A DNA stretch of 64,000 nt from Hofstenia miamia (lineage: Eukaryota > Xenacoelomorpha > Acoela). This document shows positions 56,222-64,000 of this stretch, one piece after another. The notes under the pieces are model-generated. The model was not told the origin of the DNA, made no database searches, and saw only the letters and a program-made list of their open reading frames with translations. The DNA is taken from positions 1,525,377 through 1,589,376 of the forward strand of contig SCFE01000007.1 of NCBI GenBank assembly GCA_004352715.1, read 5' to 3'. Both the position numbers and the translations under genes were made by a program. How positions within the stretch are numbered: the first letter of the stretch is position 1; the number at the start of each line of letters is the position of its first letter.

Positions 56222-58565
56222 ATGGTTCATTCTGATCAAGAAAGCAATCATGATCTTGATTATGAAAAATTATTTAATTCTCTGGACCTCAACAATAGCG
56301 GAAAGATCACAATCAATGAGTTGCTAATTGCTTTTGAGCAAATGGGAATGGGTAAGCATGCGTATGGAAATGCAATGGTAGGCATTAACTTATCATTTTC
56401 GTAATAAAATTGCAATTTAGAAATTTATGAAAGCAGCTGATGCTAGCAAATCGAATGATATTGACTTTGATGAGTTCGTGAAATATCTTACAGAACATCA
56501 AAAGAATTTACGTGTTGCGTTTAAGAAATTTGATACTAATTCTGATGGTGAACTTTTTCTAATTGTTATCTCCTGTTATCTAATTTTTAGGTGTGCTTGA
56601 TGCTGGTGAAATTAGAGGTGTTTTTATGAAATTGGGTATTGTAATATCAAAAGCGGAGGCTTTGGAGCTTTTAAAAAAGTATTTCAGCGTTTAGTGTTTT
56701 ATCAGCTGAATCTTATTTTAGAGTGGATCCAGATGGTACGATGACAATTGATTGGCCTGCATGGAGAGATTTTCTCCTTTTGCATCACAGTGCTGAGATT
56801 GAGGATATTATTAAATTCTGGGGTCACAATTCTGTAAGTTTCTGATAAATTCTGATTCATTGATATGCCTTAGCAATTTTATGGGAGTTATGTAAAGTTA
56901 CAAAACACTATATCACTGGCAATAAGTCAAACATTACATTTAGTTTATATGTTATTTATCATGTTGCTATCATTGTCACTATTCGTGCTAGACATCTATT
57001 TGAATTTAAAGTGTTTACAAAGTACTTCTCATTGTAATACGAATTTGATAAATGTGATCTAGTTTTTAGAATTCTTAAATTAAATCAAATCTTATTTGAT
57101 AATTTTCTTTTGTTAAGCATGATGAATTTTATGTTCATCGATCAATGGTAAAAGTTGCTTATAAGTGGCATCTAATTTACCATCTTTGGCGTATTAGACT
57201 AGATCATTACTTACTTCGACATTAACTTTCTTCCACTGAAGTTGTAAGGACTTCATAAGTTCGAGTAGTTCCCAACTATGTCGCTCCTAATCGCCTCTAA
57301 AAATGCTTCTCCTGTTATGATACAAGCATTTTCTAGAAATTGGATGTGCGATCTACTAGCTGTTTGTTAAGTAAATACTAAATTTTAACTGATCATTTAG
57401 CTGCATTCTGGAGATTTAGGTAAACAATATTTGAACTTAATTACTGACGTGTCAATATATTATGCGAACTCTAGCATTTTAGTATGGTCTCTATTTGCAT
57501 AATGCTAATTAGAAGTTTATGGATTCAATTTTCTATTCTGTGGTAGGACTTTCTATATCCTAATATGATCGCAATTGTTATAGCACTATTAGCGCTTTTA
57601 TCGGATTTCTAATTCGTCTAAATATTATTTTAGTGCTACACTTGTGAACCATGTTTAATTTCAGTATTCATCTATAGAATCATCTGAGTACATTTCTTAG
57701 TTTCTTGATGTTGGCGAAGAGCTGCAAGTTCCAGATGAACTCAAGGATTATGATAAGACGGGTCTCAAAATCTTAAAAACCTTTTGTGCTGGTGGATTTG
57801 CCGGCGCAGTCTCCAGAACTTGCACTGCACCCTTTGATCGGATCAAAGTGGTCATGCAGGTACGTCACAAATCTTATATTTCTCCAATATTTATTAAATT
57901 AATTGTTTAGTTTTTACATATTGTTTTTGAATAGGTCAGAGCTAACAGTAAGAACAAAATCGGCATAATATCGTGTCTACGCTTTTTGCTGAACGAAGGC
58001 GGAGTGTTGTCAATGTGGCGTGGAAACGCAATCAATGTCCTCAAGATTGCTCCTGAAACTGCAATCAAATTCATGGCATATGAGCAAGTACGTAATTTCC
58101 ACTCAAATGATACATTTGTGAATAATTTAATAGGAATTATTTCCCTATTAATATTGATTTACGTATCTTATCTTTTCTAAAAAATTTTGTTTGCATAATT
58201 TCTTTTTGTAATAAAGTATTCAATGTACTATAAGATGATATGCGAAGAATGTTAAGTTCAGAATTTGAACTTGGTCAAAGTTTGAATCTTTGCGCAATGA
58301 ACTTTTAGCTCTCTTTGATATTCTTATAACGATATTGCTGTTTAGCACGTGTGTTAAATTGAATGTTTAATTTTACATTGTGCATTGAATTAACCTTTTA
58401 TAATTTTTTTAAATCAGTTATTTAGACTTTCTTTGTTTAGTGACTGTTTAAGATTAGGTTAAACGACTATTAAATAAAGACTCTTCAACCATAACTCCTG
58501 GACAAAGATTCATATCAGGATCATCAGCAGGATTAATCGCCCAATCAGTTATTTACCCCATGGAG
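56222..58565 (+). CDS. Calcium-binding mitochondrial carrier, SCaMC type (SLC25A24/25-like), 3' end outside window
   Basis: Visible exons: 56222-56377, 56421-56547, 56591-56678, 56722-56833, 57701-57859, 57935-58087 and 58458-58565, phases consistent, 301 residues. SCaMCs exchange ATP-Mg for phosphate across the inner mitochondrial membrane under calcium control. The N-terminal half has EF-hand loops at 22-33 ([12 protein letters not shown]), 59-70 ([12 protein letters not shown]) and 90-101 (DTNSDGVLDAGE), all with canonical ligands, and a degenerate fourth ([10 protein letters not shown]). The carrier domain starts at [20 protein letters not shown] with the PxD/ExxK/R signature, then [20 protein letters not shown], then [14 protein letters not shown] and the start of a second signature (YPME). 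The rest (about 170 residues in homologues) lies beyond 64000 or is lost; an antisense LINE occupies 59.1-63.3 kb. Introns 1-3 are each exactly 43 bases. Confidence 0.94.
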
Positions 58566-58581
58566 GTAACATGATTTATCA

Positions 58582-58585
<4 letters not shown>

Positions 58586-58617
<32 letters not shown>
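58586..58617. repeat. (AT)n microsatellite
   Basis: Pure AT run 20 bases after the last visible SCaMC donor. Confidence 0.95.
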
Positions 58618-58619
<2 letters not shown>

Positions 58620-58803
58620 TGCTTTTATTTTCAAAAATACTGAAATAGAATGCATTATTTTTATGGTTTACTCACGCCAAGCGCATTTTTCTTGAGAAAT
58701 GTGTATAATCTACTGTACAATACTTTTCTCGATTAACACTAATGTTTTTTATTTGTGAACGGATCATATACTAACTGCAAATCACATAGTAATAATCAAA
58801 ATT

Positions 58804-58810
<7 letters not shown>

Positions 58811-58842
<32 letters not shown>

Positions 58843-58954
58843 NNNNNNNNNNNNNNNNNNNNNNNNNNNNNNNNNNNNNNNNNNNNNNNNNNNNNNNNNN
58901 NNNNNNNNNNNNNNNNNNNNNNNNNNNNNNNNNNNNNNNNNTATATATATATAT
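58811..58954. repeat. (TA)n microsatellite interrupted by a 99-N gap
   Basis: TA repeats on both sides of N 58843-58941, so the gap is probably the same repeat, not resolved by assembly. Confidence 0.9.
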
Positions 58955-59100
58955 TTATATCATGTCATGATTTGTAAATTTATATTTTTACAACTAATTA
59001 TTTTTTATTTAACTGATGGTGGTGCAGTAAGCACCGAAAGTATTCTCAATCAAATTTTCTTTGTTTTTTCTTAAATTATAAAGAAGATTTAAAGCAACAA

Positions 59101-62100
59101 ATAGATAGATAGATAGATAGATATGTTTTATTTGACTGCAACAAGGCATGACAGTAGTAATTTACAAATGTGAAAAATTCAGAACTGCATTATTCAGTTT
59201 TAATGCATTATAAAAAAGTTTTCTTTATGTAATCACTTCTACAACGTGGCATTTTATGGTGGTGTAATTAGAATCCTGTTGTTGGATATGAATATTTTTT
59301 TTAATTAGAGTATATCGTGTAAAGGATGAGTTGATTTATCTCTTGCTTTTTCAAATTCTTTTTGAACATTTTCATATATAATTGCACTTATCTTTTTTAG
59401 TTCTTTGCCGATTATTTTCTCTGCACGCTTTGTAATAACATCTAATCTTTGAATTTTCGCACCACATATAACAAACGAAGCATACGTCATTTTGCTAATA
59501 ATCTCTGTTTTATAGAATAGTTCTAAATCATCTTTATTGAATCCTTTCCTCTTTAAGAATGCGAGAAGTACAAGTGATTTTCTTCGTTTTTTCATTCTTT
59601 TTGTTATTTCTGATTCTAAACTCAAACTTGTATCTATTTCTACACCTAATAACTTTGCCTTTGTAACTTGCTTAATCTCTGTTCCATTTATTATTAGGGG
59701 TGGTGGTGAAGGTACTCCTCCTGTAGTATTAACTATAATTTCAAGAGTTTTGTTTAAATTTATTTACATTTTTTTCTCTTCAATTTTCTTGACCAAGTTA
59801 CATATTTCATCATATGCATTATCTTCCTTTATACAGTTTATTGTATATGTCATATCATCAGCAAACTTCACAAGAGATCCTTTATTTATTTCTAAGTCTT
59901 TAATTAGTATAGAGAACAATTGTGGACCATGTACTGTTCCTTCTGGCAGTCTTTTAGATTTCATTAGTGGTTTTGAGAGACTTCCATCTATATTTGTTAT
60001 AAGTGATCTTTCTTCTAAGAATTAATTATACTTGGGTATGTACATTTTTAACTCCTCGTGCTCATCTAAGCAACTTAGCAAAATATTATGTTCCACATTA
60101 TTGAATGCTTTTGTAAAATCAAGTAGAAACATTCTTAAAACACAAGGGCTCTTTTCAAGTTCCATCAACCAGTAATTGTAAATTATAGTTAAGACATGTG
60201 ATGCTGATACACCTCTTTTATAAGCATGTTGATCTTCATGAATGATTTCTTTAAAATATGTTTCTGTCAATTGACAAATATATTTTTCTACTCCTCGTGC
60301 AGGGATTTCTGTAATTCCTATTGGTCTTAAATCACTTGGTTTAGCTACGTTCAGAGTTTTCGGAATTGGCACCATAACATCTCTTTTCCATAATGAAGGG
60401 AAACTTTTATTAAGAATACAACATGTCCAGATCATATGAATAGGCTTGCTGAGAACTAGTGCATGTCTTCTCCAGAACCAAGATCGATATCGTCCTATCG
60501 CCTTATTCTTATTAATGCTTCTTAGAAAAATATAAACTTGGTATTCTTGCGTTAATGCTATTTGTCCATTATGGGTGGAATCATTTTCCCAATTTAAGAG
60601 TCTTCAGATGTACATATATTTGCAAAATATGCGTTAATACATTCAACTGCTTATTTGGTTGTTTCATACTTGTTCAGTAATCTTGATATAGTTGCTGTTT
60701 TTTGCGATTTTTTTCTTCTGAGATTTTACATAATTCCACCATTTCTTGCTTCCTTTCTCTCCTAGAAATGCTCTTAGTTTTACTCCCTGAAATCTACGTA
60801 CTTCCTCTATCTGCTTAGATAATTTCTTTACACTTTGTCTATTATTTTTTCTTTGAGCGTCATGTTTTTTATTCAATAAATATTTTAGAAAAGATGTTAT
60901 CCATGGAGGATCTTTTTTTGATATTTTTATTTTCTTTCTCGGATACAGTGCACAAATTCTGTCTAAGATATTGTAAATATTGTTAGTCAAATGATCGCAG
61001 TCATCATTATAAGCTAATTCCCAATTCACTTGCCAAAAATATCTTTCTATTTTGCAATGGATTTCTTTCAGTAAGATCAAAAGCAAAAGTTTCTTGTAAA
61101 ACTTCTCTTTTATTTTTCTATTCAAGGGTTCATAAAGAACACAAATATAATGAGAATTTCCGAGAGCTGGAATTTTCTCAGGCATTATATAAACATCATC
61201 CATATTAGTAAAAATCTTGTCCAGTTTTGTTGGAAAATTTACTACTGAATTTAATCCGAGTTCATTCATTATATACTGCTGTGGAGCTCTATTTATATCA
61301 CCTGCTATCAATATACTTATATTTGGATCATATTCTTCACGAATATTCTGAATTTCGTTTATCATTAAGTTTGCAAATCTTTTGTATGTTACATTGGAAT
61401 AACTATAATTATGTCTATAGAATCCTATACATATGAGTTCAAATTCAAATATATGTACACTAGTAAATTCAACATCATTATCTTCGTATTCTAGAATTTA
61501 TATATTTTACTTGCATAAATAGTTACTCCTCCGCCTTTTTCTCGCATGCTTTTGCTTCTTATCACTCTATGAGCTTGATAATTTGCTATATCCTGTAGAA
61601 TAATTGAGTTCTCATCAGCCCATGTTTCTGTTATAACTGCAACACTAACGCATTTTTCTCGTATGCTTTTGCTTCTTATCACTCTATGAGCTTGATAATT
61701 TGCTATATCCTGTAGAATAATTGAGTTCTCATCAGCCCATGTTTCTGTTATAACTGCAACACTAACGCATTTTTCTTGTATGCTTTTGCTTCTTATCACT
61801 CTATGAGCTTGATAATTTGCTATATCCTGTAGAATAATTGAGTTCTCATCAGCCCATGTTTCTGTTATAACTGCAACACTAACGCATTTTTCTTGTATGC
61901 TTTTGCTTCTTATCACTCTATGAGCTTGATAATTTGCTATATCCTGTAGAATAATTGAGTTCTCATCAGCCCATGTTTCTGTTATAACTGCAACACTAAC
62001 GCATTTTTCTTGTATGCTTTTGCTTCTTATCACTCTATGAGCTTGATAATTTGCTATATCCTGTAGAATAATTGAGTTCTCATCAGCCCATGTTTCTGTT

Positions 62101-63330
62101 ATAACTGCAACACTAACGCATTTTTCTTGTATGCTTTTGCTTCTTATCACTCTATGAGCTTGATAATTTGCTATATCCTGTAGAATAATTGAGTTCTCAT
62201 CAGCCCATGTTTCTGTTATAACTGCAACACTAACGCATTTTTCTTGTATGCTTTTGCTTCTTATCACTCTATGAGCTTGATAATTTGCTATATCCTGTAG
62301 AATAATTGAGTTCTCATCAGCCCATGTTTCTGTTATAACTGCAACACTAACGCATTTTTCTTGTATGCTTTTGCTTCTTATCACTCTATGAGCTTGATAA
62401 TTTGCTATATCCTGTAGAATAATTGAGTTCTCATCAGCCCATGTTTCTGTTATAACTGCAACACTAACGCATTTTTCTTGTAGTACTATTTCTAATTCTG
62501 TCATTTTATTATTTAGGGATTGTGCATTGCTTAGAAGAACAATTGTTTTGTTATCTTTTTCTTTTGTTTCTCTACATTACTAGTCATGCATTTTCTGTAT
62601 TCTCACCAAAGTCTGTTCTCCTAATAAACAAATTCTTTGCTTTTTCATATTCGCTGCATTCACTATATCCGCTAATATGTTCAGAAATTTTGCAGTTTAC
62701 GCATTTTTTGTGACCATTCTTATTTTTGCAATCCTTAGAATCATGCTTTCACTGCAGAATTTACAGATAACTGAGTTTTTACATAATCTTGCAATATGGC
62801 CATACATTAAGCACTTTCTACATTCTATTGGCTGAGTGAAAGGTTCTAAAGGACATATTTTATTTCCTACAATCACTTCTCCATTTGATATTGTGTAATT
62901 ACATTTTTCGGGAGTAGTTCTAATAGCTACATTTTTTTCTTTATTATTAAATTATAGTGGAACAGTTTTTTTCGTTTTCTCCATGGTGTTTACCACATTG
63001 AAGTTCTACTTCGTCAAGAAATTACCATTAATATTCATCAATTCTGGAATATTTCTAATTAGAATACAGGGCATGAGCTTTTTAGGGGCGAATGCTTCTC
63101 TTTTCATATCTTTTAATATTAAAATGATTGCTTCTTTGTCAGACTCTAGTTTAAAAATCATTATTATTCTACATGACTTTGTAGGTATTGTTTTTACTAG
63201 TGAATTTGTCTCTTTTAATTTTTGTAGAAAATTTACTTTGAATATTGCACATTCCTCTTGAGATAGCTACATGATATGTATGTTCACCATATTTCACAAT
63301 AATCTTTACTTCCGAACGCTATTGATAGAT
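59101..63330 (-). mobile_element. LINE C: Jockey/I-like ORF1 and ORF2, degenerate
   Basis: Minus strand, 5' to 3'. The ORF1 region (about 63300-62510) has zinc knuckles CRKCLMYGHIARLC, CKFCSE...HDSKDC and CVNCKISEHISGYSEC. A one-base loss separates the first from the rest. ORF2 starts MTELEIVL at 62504 with the endonuclease ITETWADEN motif, expanded into tandem repeats. EN continues at 61365-60664 (ILIAGDINR, SHY). RT pieces are 60435-60022 (DLRPIGITEIPARGVEK, FLLDFTKAFNNVEHNIL) and 59964-59764 (FADDMTYTI). A C-terminal piece is 59625-59305. The 3' end carries a (TATC)n tail at 59101-59124 (ATAG on the plus strand). Stops and frame changes near 61480, 60640 and 59980 make it non-autonomous. 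It lies antisense, downstream of the last visible SCaMC exon, probably within its next intron. Confidence 0.88.
61544..62479 (-). repeat. Eight-copy 117-bp tandem repeat inside the LINE C endonuclease frame
   Basis: Unit starts at 61544, 61661, 61778, 61895, 62012, 62129, 62246 and 62363. Each encodes 39 residues on the minus strand (beginning EKCVSVAVITETWADENS) without breaking the frame. Units 2-8 look identical; only the first (61544) differs at a few bases. Normal EN has one such segment. The unit edges coincide with TTTTTCT, present at both ends of the ancestral segment, so duplication by microhomology is likely. Confidence 0.95.
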
Positions 63331-64000
63331 GAACCTTAGCAAATATCTGTTACATCGTCCTTTCAGACGTGCTTTAAAATGCGCGGTAAACTATGACGTT
63401 ATCTATCGCCGTTACGATAAAATATGCATTAGTACTCTTAGCCGCATGCGTACTTTTACCCGACTTTACCTTATAGGGTGATTTTTGTTTATAGGGCTTA
63501 TGATGGAAGCCAAATTTCTGATAAAAAATTGATATGATATTTGAATTCACAAAAAAAATTATCCTGGTGCTAAAAAATCAAAGTTGTAACATTATTTATT
63601 ACAAAAATCATCTTTGCAGAATAGTGCCTTAACAATTGTGACTAACAATGTAGCTTTTTAAGAACTATCCAAAGTCTAAATTTACTAGAATTTAATAACT
63701 ACAACCAAATGTTGCTTTAAAGCAATGTGACTTATTGTAGCACAATTGTGCTAAAACCAAAACTATGTAGCATTTTGGTTGCTCTCATTATGGCGTTGCA
63801 TTTTTTTCTAGCTAGAAATTCTCATTGCATCTGAAAGCGATAAGTGATTTAATAACAAAATGAATTCTGAGATGTTTAAAATATGATTATCACTTGTCAA
63901 ATAAAGAACATAATACGATTGAATTTACTCGTCATCATCTATTAATTCAAATCCAAATTTTCATAATTTCTTATAGTATTCAATTATTTTCTCCCGTATT
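63331..64000. other. AT-rich DNA beyond LINE C
   Basis: No exon continuing the SCaMC carrier domain (expected to resume with a VMKTRLA-like stretch) was seen on the plus strand. No other gene. Confidence 0.5.

Noticed and set aside
56353-56420. Alternative SCaMC exon 1 donor at GGGTAAGC (56353)
   Set aside because: It gives phase 1 and a stop soon after the junction; the GTAGGC donor at 56378 keeps frame and gives a 43-base intron like its neighbours.

Overview
The window is nuclear DNA from a very AT-rich animal genome. It holds spliced genes of animal families (ADRM1/Rpn13, TRMU, an EF-hand mitochondrial carrier, an NRDP1-like RING protein) set in a dense mix of LINE, gypsy LTR, Penelope-like, hAT and mariner sequence. 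Several introns are only 42-49 bases while others exceed 1 kb. That suggests an invertebrate, but the sequence alone does not fix the phylum. It is a draft assembly: five runs of exactly 1000 N, one of 99 N, and single N at 11719 and 49640.

Layout. 0.2-1.0 kb: integrase relic of a gypsy-type element (minus). 2.1-10.5 kb: a nine-exon plus-strand gene for a membrane-anchored coiled-coil protein, assembled here from matching splice phases, with a fold-back element, a hAT transposase relic and a 519-bp hAT-type element in its introns. 11.3-20.5 kb: LINE territory. A nested pair of LINE fragments occurs twice in opposite orientation (about 1.8-kb inverted arms), with a TA-flanked MITE between. 21.8-22.6 kb: Penelope GIY-YIG and LINE RT scraps. 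22.9-24.2 kb: two-exon RING/TRAF-zinc-finger gene (minus). 25.2-30 kb: hAT-type element and two LTRs of one TGTAGA...TCTACA family. 33.2-37.8 kb: four-exon ADRM1 gene whose product has the Pru domain and acidic tail but no visible UCH37-binding (DEUBAD) domain. 38.2-38.8 kb: a weak two-exon candidate gene. 39.2-39.9 kb: a dispersed ACAAACGACGAAT-type motif array. 40.9-50.6 kb: two related gypsy elements in opposite orientation, both broken, plus LTR pieces. 50.9-51.7 kb: another LTR/primer-site remnant. 55.0-58.6 kb: TRMU followed 135 bases later, same strand, by the 5' two thirds of a calcium-binding mitochondrial carrier (SCaMC) gene; its last exons lie beyond the window. 59.1-63.3 kb: an antisense LINE, lying downstream of the last visible SCaMC exon, whose endonuclease reading frame carries eight near-identical 117-bp tandem units.

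Functionally, ADRM1 and the RING protein belong to ubiquitin/proteasome biology, and the adjacent TRMU and SCaMC genes both serve mitochondria. The rest is repeat-derived. No CRISPR array, rRNA or convincing tRNA gene was seen. Exon boundaries, identities and domain calls were read by eye and are predictions.
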